Positions 1-7,087 of a DNA stretch of 64,000 nucleotides are shown piece by piece. Origin of the DNA: Acidobacteriota bacterium (GTDB lineage: Bacteria > Acidobacteriota > Blastocatellia > Pyrinomonadales > Pyrinomonadaceae). The number at the start of each line of letters is the position of its first letter. The first letter of the stretch is position 1. The stretch lies in the NCBI GenBank assembly GCA_023389035.1, contig JAEWFC010000004.1, positions 1-64,000 of the forward strand, given 5' to 3'. The position numbers and the translations under genes are program-made. The notes beneath the pieces were generated by a model. That model made no database searches. It saw only the letters and a program-made list of their open reading frames with translations, and was not told the origin of the DNA.

Positions 1-2
1 AC

Positions 3-203
3 GGCTTTATCGAAAGGTTCAACAGAACATATCGGCAGGCGATCCTCGATATGTACACCTTTGAAAGTTTGGACGAGGTGAGAGAACTAACGGCCAGGTG
101 GATCGATTTCTACAACCACCGCCGTCCACATGACTCGCTCGGAGGCATGCCTCCGAGCGAGTCATGCGGACAAGTTCTCCTTAACCCGAGGACTCCAATT
201 TAA
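3..203 (+). CDS. IS3-family transposase, C-terminal fragment
   Basis: The reading frame is open from the left edge and ends at TAA 201-203. The fragment is the end of an rve/integrase-core (DDE) transposase: it starts in the ERFNRTYR helix around the catalytic Glu, continues through WIDFYNHRRPHDSLGG and ends soon after the MPPSE motif, which is the normal finish of IS3/IS481-like OrfB proteins. The 5' part, the catalytic Asp residues and the left end of the element lie outside the window. The right terminal inverted repeat should be within a few tens of bases after the stop, but it cannot be recognised without the left end. Confidence 0.85.
   Translation, partial: GFIERFNRTYRQAILDMYTFESLDEVRELTARWIDFYNHRRPHDSLGGMPPSESCGQVLLNPRTPI
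129..166. repeat. 38-bp perfect palindrome inside the transposase gene
   Basis: Bases 129-166 form a perfect inverted repeat with two 19-base arms and no spacer, centred between 147 and 148 (core GCATGC). It encodes the conserved RPHDSLGGMPPSE stretch, so both protein conservation and symmetry are kept. Transcribed RNA would form a long hairpin and the DNA could extrude a cruciform. Function unknown. Confidence 0.9.
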
Positions 204-305
204 CTTGGTAACAATGTGGGGAGGTTTACACCACCACGTGGTCATGTGATCCTCAATAGTTCGCCGTGCTTTTTTGTCGAAGCGTTCATAAAGACGTGGA
301 TCAGG

Positions 306-593
306 TCAGCGATTCCGCGTTGTCTGGTTCTCCCGATCTCGGCTAACGGACCTAACATCGGGATTCAATACATCGTTGATTCGGTATCTGATACTGTCCT
401 CTGGAAAGATAGCGTCCGACGGCAAGAGATAGAACTCTGTCCGGGCAATGTTACCAATACCACCATCGATCAGAACGAATCGCCGCGGATTTACCCGCAA
501 GACGTCGATCGAATAATTACGCGCGAATCTTAATTCCGGAACAGACTCACAATTCGACCCCTTCGGTGCTCCGAAAGCGAACGATGTATGCAT
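306..593 (-). CDS. Hypothetical ORF, doubtful
   Basis: A 95-codon minus-strand frame lying downstream of the toxin/lipoprotein/peptide series and running the same way. I recognise no domain. The middle (about residues 30-60) has a plausible protein-like composition with an LIDGG turn, but there is no convincing Shine-Dalgarno and the opposite strand is also open here. It may be the remnant of a gene cut by the neighbouring insertion sequence, or a chance ORF. Confidence 0.22.
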   Translation of the reverse strand: MHTSFAFGAPKGSNCESVPELRFARNYSIDVLRVNPRRFVLIDGGIGNIARTEFYLLPSDAIFPEDSIRYRINDVLNPDVRSVSRDRENQTTRNR

Positions 594-632
594 TGTCCGA
601 AGGGCTCTCCCGCAATGCGGCAGAAAGGTTTT

Positions 633-773
633 CTAGTCTTTCGTTTTTGTCTTTAGCCTGTCCTCAAATAAATACTGGTCAAACATAACCGGTTGGTTTA
701 CATAATTAGGATTGCCCAACACCGGGATCGCGAGCGGGAGGGCAAAGGTCAGCAGAATTAACAGTGTCTTCAT
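633..773 (-). CDS. Small exported peptide, 46 aa
   Basis: The start at 773 is chosen because GGAG lies about 6 bases upstream on the minus strand and because the protein then opens as a textbook signal peptide (MKT followed by a leucine-rich core and PVLG). The mature part would be only about 27 residues, acidic and lysine-rich at its end. It follows the lipoprotein gene after 86 bases in the same direction, so it may belong to the toxin-immunity locus. No family is recognised and coding is not certain. Confidence 0.4.
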   Translation of the reverse strand: MKTLLILLTFALPLAIPVLGNPNYVNQPVMFDQYLFEDRLKTKTKD

Positions 774-859
774 CGTTACTCCAATCGCTCCGACTTCAAA
801 AGATTCGTTACGCACATGAATGATTCTCTTAGACATTGGAACTTCCCGATTCTCACTTC

Positions 860-1417
860 CTAGTTGCGGAAATACAGATACCAGTTGCCCTCAAGACGTT
901 TGAATATCGGTTTCTTGCCAAGGTCTTCTCTCACGTCGCCGTCTAAGGAGTCGCGTAGGATTCCCGGCGTCTCGGTCGAGAAAACATAACCTTTATTCGA
1001 ACCACCGGTTAATAGACCCTTGCTCGAGGCAATAAGAAATATTTGTCCAGTCTCCGGATAACGCTGCAGGCCGCGCTGTAAGTTTAACTTCTTAAAGAGA
1101 GATCGATACTCATCCCATCGGTGAGTTGCAAATCCTATCTCGGATTCGAGGCGCGGCCAACTCGCATCATTCTCGAGCCAGGTAAAATCGTGATCAATTC
1201 GAACTACGTGAGCATCTGTCTCAGCCATCTCAACCAAGAGGTCAAAGTCCTTCCGGTTGTTAGAGAAAATCTCCTCCAGCTGACTGTCAGGCGGCTGGAC
1301 TTGTGTAGGTTGAGCACATCCCGACTGAGAAAGTGAGGCTAAACTCAAACCTAAAATGAGCCAAAACTTGAAGACCGATCGCTCCATATTGACAAAATTG
1401 ACAAAAATTCTTGACAT
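860..1417 (-). CDS. Lipoprotein, candidate immunity protein of the toxin
   Basis: A 185-residue protein. The start at 1417 has a strong AAGGAAGG ribosome site 5 bases upstream; a later ATG at 1387 would also leave a signal peptide. The N-terminus carries a hydrophobic segment (WLILGLSLASLS) ending in the lipobox SQSGC, so it should be a lipid-anchored protein. The remainder is a hydrophilic domain with no family I recognise, ending in WYLYFRN. It begins 17 bases after the Ntox44 toxin gene and is co-directional, the usual place for an immunity gene. That role is inferred from position only; a lipid-anchored protector would imply that the toxin acts in the periplasm. Confidence 0.65.
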   Translation of the reverse strand: MSRIFVNFVNMERSVFKFWLILGLSLASLSQSGCAQPTQVQPPDSQLEEIFSNNRKDFDLLVEMAETDAHVVRIDHDFTWLENDASWPRLESEIGFATHRWDEYRSLFKKLNLQRGLQRYPETGQIFLIASSKGLLTGGSNKGYVFSTETPGILRDSLDGDVREDLGKKPIFKRLEGNWYLYFRN

Positions 1418-1434
1418 CGCAACCTTCCTTTGTG

Positions 1435-2457
1435 TTAACGAGGATTCCGCCTTCGACACTGATAGTACATGGCACCCTGGGCGATCCAATTCGAGTCGTT
1501 TTGGTTGTCCCCAAACGGGGCTTCGCCTCCAATTCCCGCTTGAACTTCGAGCATTGAAGACGGAGGTTTACCCGAACCGGACGCACGATCCCCGTTCGGC
1601 CCATATTGCTGTTGCCATCCAGCTGCCCTCTGAAGGATTGCCAACGTGAGTCCTAAAGCACTCCCCGTTGCTCCATAGTTGAAATTGCCAAAGTTCTCGT
1701 ATTTCGTACGATCCGCGTCCTGATATTTATAGTCCCACGGACCTTGATCGTTAACCATCCCTTTGAACCATAGTAGAGACTGAACCACCACGCTCGGGCC
1801 TGACGCACCTGTTTCGCCTAAGTCACGTATACCGCCCGGAGGGCGCAAAAAGGACTTACGTGTTTCGGTCGCTGTTCTTATATTGTCATCAACGTTAACA
1901 CCTGGAGGGGCGGTAACAGGCAAAAATATAGCACATTGATCGTTGGGTTGCGCTCCTCCCCCGTTCCGTGTGTAAGTCGACTCGCGAGCGCTTTGGATCG
2001 TGTGCGTAACAATAAGATTTCCAAACTCAGCAGTCATCCCTCCCGAATCAGACATGTCGATCATGTCACTGCCCGCCAGAACCTCGACATGCGCGAGTAC
2101 GCCACCCTGCACGGACTTTCCTTTCTTCTTCTTGTGCGCCTTACTGGTTGAGATCAATGCCCCGCTCATCATCGCCTTTGAAGCATAGGAATTCCCCTGA
2201 TCAGGTGAGTATTCAGCAGGTATCGGGCTATCGACTATATCTCTCGGCACCGCTTTTGGATCATTGGGTGTTCTCTCCGGTTCGTAGATGTCGTCTAACG
2301 TATTCCGGAGATCCGTTATCATTTTCAATTGGCAGTGGAAAGGCATTGCTGAAAAGCCGCCATAGAAATCCCTACCTGCAGCACACTGCCATGCCGGATC
2401 AGACGCATGAAAGAATCTATTTTCAGGTACAGCTCGGCAAACGAAATGGCGGGTCAT
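1435..2457 (-). CDS. Polymorphic toxin type 44 (Ntox44) domain protein
   Basis: A 340-residue protein. Its C-terminal third (about residues 225-336) matches the Bacterial toxin 44 family pattern as I know it: GPWDYK, then YENFGNFNYGATGSALG, an AGW motif, and a GD...D...I..G..YY ending. The front half has a lysine-rich patch (KKKKGK, about residue 108) and an acidic/glycine segment, but no RHS, hemagglutinin or PAAR delivery module, so this may be a truncated or orphan toxin. A stop codon lies directly before the ATG, so the frame cannot extend further; GGAG sits 7 bases upstream of the start. The lipoprotein gene follows closely. Toxin activity is inferred from the family. Confidence 0.72.
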   Translation of the reverse strand: MTRHFVCRAVPENRFFHASDPAWQCAAGRDFYGGFSAMPFHCQLKMITDLRNTLDDIYEPERTPNDPKAVPRDIVDSPIPAEYSPDQGNSYASKAMMSGALISTSKAHKKKKGKSVQGGVLAHVEVLAGSDMIDMSDSGGMTAEFGNLIVTHTIQSARESTYTRNGGGAQPNDQCAIFLPVTAPPGVNVDDNIRTATETRKSFLRPPGGIRDLGETGASGPSVVVQSLLWFKGMVNDQGPWDYKYQDADRTKYENFGNFNYGATGSALGLTLAILQRAAGWQQQYGPNGDRASGSGKPPSSMLEVQAGIGGEAPFGDNQNDSNWIAQGAMYYQCRRRNPR

Positions 2458-3155
2458 TTACGGTCTCCATTATGCTGTTCCCCGGAACCGTTTGGGAACG
2501 ACGGTGATCGATCGTTGGCAAAAAGGGTGGCTACCCATTCTCGCGGGTTAAGGTTTCGCTAATCTACAGGGGAAGATGGTGCTGTCAAGGTTTTTCGTGT
2601 GGCTGACTGACTACCCGTGCTGCGTACCGGGCGGTCGTGCGGGCTTGGCTGGGTGTAAATGGTTGTATTTACTGCACGTTACCGGGTGCCTAACTTATCC
2701 GCCCGGCTGCCGGCAAAGCGATCAATTGCTTGCACAACCCCGCTCTTTCTCGTTATTTAAGCGGATATTTTATCTAGTTTTGGACAAAAAGTACTTAATT
2801 TCGACACTGAAATACTTAATTCTGACGCTGAAATACTTAATTTAAGCTTTAAATTACTGAACTTCGGGCCGAAACTATTGAACTTTGAGACTAAACTACT
2901 AAGTTTCAGACCTAAAATACTTAACTTTGAGAATAAAATACTGAGTTTTGGAAGAAAATTAGTTAGTTTTGAAACTTTTATCCGCAAAAAATGGGGCCAA
3001 CTGCTTTTTAGTGTGAGGGTAACGCTATCTGCAGGATCGGGGTCGAGGGGCACAGCGGTGAGATCGGCGGGCGAAGGTCCGTCTTGCAATGATCGCGCTG
3101 ATCCATCGCAGGCCAACTTACGGCAAAGTCTTCGGTTAGGTTAAAATCGTTGGAG
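2458..3155. other. Gene-free 0.7-kb gap with a tandem-repeat array
   Basis: No supportable gene lies between the divergent toxin and carbonic anhydrase genes. The left part (2458-2765) has nothing recognisable; the right part carries the 21-bp array (2769-2978) and about 180 bases leading into the carbonic anhydrase start. The ORFs that cross it on both strands are by-products of the stop-poor 21-bp periodicity. Confidence 0.6.
2769..2978. repeat. 21-bp degenerate tandem repeat, ten units (array 1)
   Basis: Ten consecutive units of exactly 21 bases with no insertion or deletion, phased at 2769, 2790, 2811 and so on. The units follow the pattern AnTACTkAAyTTnnGnCnnAA and are AT-rich. A second array of the same repeat lies at 52904-53071. 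Because 21 bases equal two helical turns and seven codons, the array is phased for DNA curvature and one minus-strand frame reads as a seven-residue repeat (K-L-S-x-L type). Confidence 0.9.
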
Positions 3156-3815
3156 ATGAGATCAATTAACGACCTTTTGAAAGCGAACCGCGAGTGGGCG
3201 GCCGGACTGGTGGCCGAGGACCCTGAATTTTTTGCACGCCTGAGCGAGGCACAAAAGCCGGAGATACTGTGGATCGGGTGTTCTGACAGCCGTATCACGC
3301 CGACCTCGAGCGTCGGGCTGCTGCCGGGCGAGATGTTCGTACACAGAAACGTCGCCAATCTGGTGAACCACAGCGATATGAACTGCCTGGCCGTGATGCA
3401 GTTCGCGATCGAGGTGCTCAAGGTGCGGCACGTGATAGTTTGCGGCCACTACGGCTGCGGCGGCGTAAAGGCGGCATTCGACGATGCACGCTTCGGGCTG
3501 GTCGATAATTGGCTGCGGCAGATACAGGACACGATGCATAAACACAGCTCCGAGATCGAGGCGGAGGGCGAGTATTCGGCGAGACTGGACAAATTGTGCG
3601 AGATAAATGTCATCGAACAGATCGCACGCGTAGGAGAAACGACCGTCGTTCAGGACGCATGGGACCGCGGACAGGAGCTGCACATCCATGGCTGGATCTA
3701 TCGGATCGCCGAGGGCATCTATCGCGACCTCACGGTTTCGGTCAAGAGCCTGGAAGAGCTGGACACCCTGCGTTTACGCACGTTTGAGGACAAGAGCACT
3801 ATCGCTGCCCAATAA
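3156..3815 (+). CDS. can: Beta-class carbonic anhydrase
   Basis: A 219-residue cytoplasmic zinc enzyme interconverting CO2 and bicarbonate. Zinc ligands and the catalytic dyad are all present: C42-x-D44-x-R46 in the CSDSR motif, H98 and C101 in HYGCGG, at the same numbering as E. coli Can, to which it aligns over the full length, including LCELNV-like and HGW motifs. The ATG at 3156 is preferred over the TTG two codons earlier because it matches the family N-terminus. The stop codon is directly followed by the ATG of the exported dikinase-like gene, so the two are probably co-transcribed. Confidence 0.95.
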   Translation: MRSINDLLKANREWAAGLVAEDPEFFARLSEAQKPEILWIGCSDSRITPTSSVGLLPGEMFVHRNVANLVNHSDMNCLAVMQFAIEVLKVRHVIVCGHYGCGGVKAAFDDARFGLVDNWLRQIQDTMHKHSSEIEAEGEYSARLDKLCEINVIEQIARVGETTVVQDAWDRGQELHIHGWIYRIAEGIYRDLTVSVKSLEELDTLRLRTFEDKSTIAAQ

Positions 3816-5771
3816 ATGAATATTAGATCTACCCCGCCGACCGCAAAAATATCGTCACTTTTAGCATTATTCGCCGTCTTGTTCGTTTCGGCGGCGGGCC
3901 AGGTGGTTGAAACCAGCACAGCCGCGCCGCAAACCACGCAGCAGGCTGACGACGCTCCGCTGATCTCGGTCGCAAAGGTCGGCTCGCGTGCGGAATTTGA
4001 CACTATCGCACGTACCTTTCACCCGAACACGCCATATTCCCTGCCGCATGCGATGTTCGTGATCGATCGCCGCGAGAACGACCGCGTTTATTTCGTGAAT
4101 TCGCAGCGGTACAAGTTTCATAAGGATTTTCTGCTCGCGACGTATCTTGTCCCGCGCGGGGCCGACGTCTTTAAGCCCATTTACATCGACGAAGACCGCA
4201 GGTTTATCGTCGGGACCATCGCATGGCAGCGGACGGTCGATAAATTCACCTGGGAATTGTGGGAAGGCGATATGGCGACAGCCGATCACATTCGCACCGC
4301 TGACCGCGTGATAAACGCGGCTTTTTTCGACAAGGTCAGCTACAAGCCGAATTCGCTCAGGCAGGAAGACGTCTCGGCAAAGCTTGGCATCGATCGCGTG
4401 CTCCAGAGCGATATCAATAAGAATCAGGAATATCTCGCCCTAAATCCCGGAAAGGCCGTCGGCCGCGTCCACATAATCGATAAGCTCGACGACACGGTCG
4501 AGATCGGCGATAACGAGATAATCGTCCTGAACGAGCTTCCCATCACGCTGCCGCCCGTCCGCGGCATTATCTTAACGAAACCTTCGTCGCCGCTCTCGCA
4601 CGTCAACATCCTTGCGAAAGGCTGGGGCATTCCGAACGTTTATATAAAGGACGCGGACAAGCTTTTCGCCGACAAGCATACGTTCGTCTGGGAACTGGAC
4701 GCAGGGATGGCCGAATACAAGTGGCGTGAGATACGCGACCCGAACGAACTGCAGCAGAAGTTCGCTTCGCCCGACCAGCAGGTCGCGCCGTCCGATCTTA
4801 CAGTCACAAAGCTTGCCGGATTGAAGGAAATGTCGGCGGCCGACAGCATCGTCTATGGTGCAAAGGCTGCGAACCTCGGCGAGATAATCAACGCCGGGAT
4901 TCCCGGCATCATCGTGCCTGACGGTTTTTCGGTACCTTTCTATTATTACGACAAGTTTATGCAGGACCACGGGTTCGACGACGACATCGCCCACCTGATG
5001 GAAGACCTGGAATTTGTCCATAACCCGCGTTATCGCCGGCAAAAGCTCGAGGAGTTTCGCAAGAAGATAGAAACGGCGAAAATGGACCCTGCGCTTGATC
5101 GTGCGATCACCGCAAAATGGCGAGCTCAGCTCGGCTATCGGCCGGTCTTTGTCAGAAGCTCGTCAAATGCCGAAGACCTGCCAAATTTTTCCGGGGCAGG
5201 CCTGTATTCGAGCGTCTTCAACGTACGATCGCGTGCTGACCTGATCGCAGGCGTAAAGAAAGTTTGGGCGTCGCTGTGGAAGTTCGAGGCGTACGAGGCC
5301 CGCGTCAGAAATTACGTTGACCAGAAAAAGGTTTATATGTCGGCACTTATACAGGTGGGCGTCGATATGCAAAAGGGCGGCGTGCTGATCACGAAAGATC
5401 CGTTCGATCCGGCGAATACGAACTCGGTCTATATCAGTGCGGTGTGCGGGCATAACTCGCGCGTGGTAAATAATACAGGGCTGCCGGAGCAGATCTTGTT
5501 CAACCGCGATTCCGACGCGATCTCGGTAATGACAATGTCGGACCAGGAAAACTCGTTGCGGTTTGCGGCGGGCGGAGATATGCGGCAGGTAACGGATAAA
5601 TGCGCAAATGCACAGGGCCGCGTGCTCACAGATAAACAGGCTCGAGATCTGGCGACCGCATCGCTCGCGATCGAGAAGCTGTTTGGCTCTGGCGCACAAG
5701 ACATTGAGTGGGGTATTCTTCTCGGAAAGACCTATATCGTACAGTCGCGGCCTTATATCGACGGAAAGTAA
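3816..5771 (+). CDS. Exported PEP/pyruvate-dikinase-like protein, His domain before ATP-grasp
   Basis: A 651-residue protein. It begins with a likely signal peptide (residues 1-28, cleavage near AAG-Q). Around residues 245-280 lies a phosphohistidine swivelling domain with SPLSH, catalytic His262. The C-terminal half (about 330-650) is a pyruvate phosphate dikinase-type ATP-grasp with FVRSSSNAEDL near residue 445 and a closing YIVQSRPY. This order (His domain, then ATP-grasp, no PEP-binding barrel) resembles glucan water dikinase rather than PEP synthase. Substrate unknown. An ATP-dependent dikinase outside the cytoplasm would be odd, so the leader may be an anchor or the protein may use another donor. 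It starts on the base after the carbonic anhydrase stop. Confidence 0.8.
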   Translation: MNIRSTPPTAKISSLLALFAVLFVSAAGQVVETSTAAPQTTQQADDAPLISVAKVGSRAEFDTIARTFHPNTPYSLPHAMFVIDRRENDRVYFVNSQRYKFHKDFLLATYLVPRGADVFKPIYIDEDRRFIVGTIAWQRTVDKFTWELWEGDMATADHIRTADRVINAAFFDKVSYKPNSLRQEDVSAKLGIDRVLQSDINKNQEYLALNPGKAVGRVHIIDKLDDTVEIGDNEIIVLNELPITLPPVRGIILTKPSSPLSHVNILAKGWGIPNVYIKDADKLFADKHTFVWELDAGMAEYKWREIRDPNELQQKFASPDQQVAPSDLTVTKLAGLKEMSAADSIVYGAKAANLGEIINAGIPGIIVPDGFSVPFYYYDKFMQDHGFDDDIAHLMEDLEFVHNPRYRRQKLEEFRKKIETAKMDPALDRAITAKWRAQLGYRPVFVRSSSNAEDLPNFSGAGLYSSVFNVRSRADLIAGVKKVWASLWKFEAYEARVRNYVDQKKVYMSALIQVGVDMQKGGVLITKDPFDPANTNSVYISAVCGHNSRVVNNTGLPEQILFNRDSDAISVMTMSDQENSLRFAAGGDMRQVTDKCANAQGRVLTDKQARDLATASLAIEKLFGSGAQDIEWGILLGKTYIVQSRPYIDGK

Positions 5772-5808
5772 ACTTCGAGCCGCGACCCGACACACAAGAG
5801 AAAATTTT

Positions 5809-6336
5809 ATGAGATCACTTATCTTTATCGCATTTGCATTTGCCGCCGCCGGCTGCACATCGAATTCCGCGACCGCGGTCAACACCTCAAACAATTCTGC
5901 ACAGCCGATGCGCGCCGATAAGCTGCAATCGACGACCGTTCATACGACCGAGGGTACGGATAAGCCGAGTTCGCTATCAGCTTCTGATGCTGATGCTGCA
6001 AAAGGCGGAAAATGGTCGGCAAGCGGCGACCCGATAGATACGACAGAATTTGATAAAGCGATCGCCACAGCAGAAAAGGCCTATAAGGCAAAGGCAAACG
6101 ACGCGGGAGCAAAGGAAGATCTTGCGAATGCGTATTTCAAGCGTGCGACCGCGTTGACCGAGGCGAGACAATACGCGTCGGCACTCGGAGATTATCGCCG
6201 CGTTCTGAAACTCGTACCCGAGCATGAAGAAGCGAAAAGCTGGGAAGAACAGATCATCGGAATTTACACGATGATGAAAAAGGAATACCCCAAACCGGGC
6301 GAAGAACCCCCGCCGCTCCCGATGAAAGGCGTCTAG
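5809..6336 (+). CDS. TPR-containing lipoprotein
   Basis: A 175-residue protein. The ATG at 5809 is chosen because it opens a lipoprotein signal (MRSLIFIAFAFAAAGC, Cys16 lipidated) and has AAGAG upstream; the longer in-frame ORF overlaps the dikinase-like gene and lacks this. After a Ser/Thr/Asn-rich linker, residues of about 85-150 form tetratricopeptide-like helices (LANAYFKRATAL, YASALGDYRRVL). The tail is proline-rich (GEEPPPLP). It lies 37 bases behind the dikinase-like gene and probably shares its transcript. Partner unknown. Confidence 0.8.
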   Translation: MRSLIFIAFAFAAAGCTSNSATAVNTSNNSAQPMRADKLQSTTVHTTEGTDKPSSLSASDADAAKGGKWSASGDPIDTTEFDKAIATAEKAYKAKANDAGAKEDLANAYFKRATALTEARQYASALGDYRRVLKLVPEHEEAKSWEEQIIGIYTMMKKEYPKPGEEPPPLPMKGV

Positions 6337-6369
6337 CCGGGCGGACATTTTCCGCGGGGCCCGCTAGAC
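6331..6369. terminator. Strong hairpin between TPR lipoprotein gene and efp
   Basis: The arms GTCTAG (6331-6336) and CTAGAC (6364-6369) close a GC-rich inner stem around a short AT loop. It includes the lipoprotein stop codon. No U-run follows on +, so it is terminator-like or an mRNA-stabilising hairpin rather than a classical intrinsic terminator. Confidence 0.45.
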
Positions 6370-6449
6370 AAAATAACGCGTCAGGCAATAAACTTACCGT
6401 TTCGATCCGCCAGAGGATCGCTGACCTTACGTTATTCGCAATTTGATCT

Positions 6450-7013
6450 ATGGCACTTTCTGCAAACGATATTAGAAAAGGAATGGTGATCCTGCATGAA
6501 GGAACACCGGTAAAGGTGATGGAATTTCACCATCACACCCCCGGGAATCTGCGGGCAATGGTCCAGGCACGTCTTCGTAACTTGCTCACGGGCAACTCAT
6601 TCGAATTCCGCTTCCGGTCAAACGACACGCTCGAACGCGTCATCCTTGATCAGCAAAAGATGGAATACCTGTATTCGGATGGTTCGCATCACCATTTTAT
6701 GAATCAGGAAAACTACGAGCAGGTCGCATTGACCGAGGACGAGCTTGGCGACGCCGCACAATGGCTGATGCCGGGATTAAAGATAGAGGTTGAGTTTTAC
6801 GACGGCACGCCGATCGGTGTTACGCTTCCGGCTTCGATGGAATTGACCGTGACGCAGACCGAACCGCAGCTGAAAGGTGCGACCGCCTCTAACTCAAATA
6901 AACCCGCAACGCTCGAAAACGGAGTTACGCTTTACGTTCCGCCTTTCATCACTGAGGGCGAGAAGATCCGCGTCAACCCTGCTGAAGCAAAGTATATGGA
7001 ACGCGTCAAATAG
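6450..7013 (+). CDS. efp: Elongation factor P
   Basis: A 187-residue three-domain EF-P that rescues ribosomes stalled on polyproline. Full family length; it opens with the KOW-like domain (SANDIRKGMVI) and ends in the C-terminal OB domain (GEKIRVN). The tip of the first-domain loop reads HTPGNLRAM: the residue equivalent to the lysine modified in E. coli (K34) is Asn33, neither Lys nor Arg, so EpmA-type lysylation or EarP-type rhamnosylation at that site is not expected. Single gene with its own terminator at 7043-7067. No clear Shine-Dalgarno. Confidence 0.97.
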   Translation: MALSANDIRKGMVILHEGTPVKVMEFHHHTPGNLRAMVQARLRNLLTGNSFEFRFRSNDTLERVILDQQKMEYLYSDGSHHHFMNQENYEQVALTEDELGDAAQWLMPGLKIEVEFYDGTPIGVTLPASMELTVTQTEPQLKGATASNSNKPATLENGVTLYVPPFITEGEKIRVNPAEAKYMERVK

Positions 7014-7042
7014 TTTACATTTGTTCAGTGTTCGTGGATGAA

Positions 7043-7067
7043 GGCTCGAGCATGCTCGGGCCTTTTT
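7043..7067 (+). terminator. Intrinsic terminator of efp
   Basis: A nine-base stem GGCTCGAGC/GCTCGGGCC (one G-U pair) at 7043-7062 is followed by TTTTT. It lies between the efp stop and the ATG of waaA at 7088, which also argues against the earlier in-frame GTG start for waaA. Confidence 0.8.
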
Positions 7068-7087
7068 ACTGTTCATCGACTTTCCGA

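Noticed and set aside
216..533. Plus-strand 105-codon ORF after the transposase
   Set aside because: No ribosome site, no recognisable content, overlaps an equally weak minus-strand ORF.
2769..2978. CRISPR array
   Set aside because: Units are contiguous and 21 bases long with no spacers; no cas genes nearby.
2757..3116. Minus-strand 119-codon ORF with K-L-S-x-L heptads as a coiled-coil protein
   Set aside because: The open frame follows from the stop-poor 21-bp array; no ribosome site is seen and the front part is antisense to the carbonic anhydrase leader. Treated as a DNA repeat.
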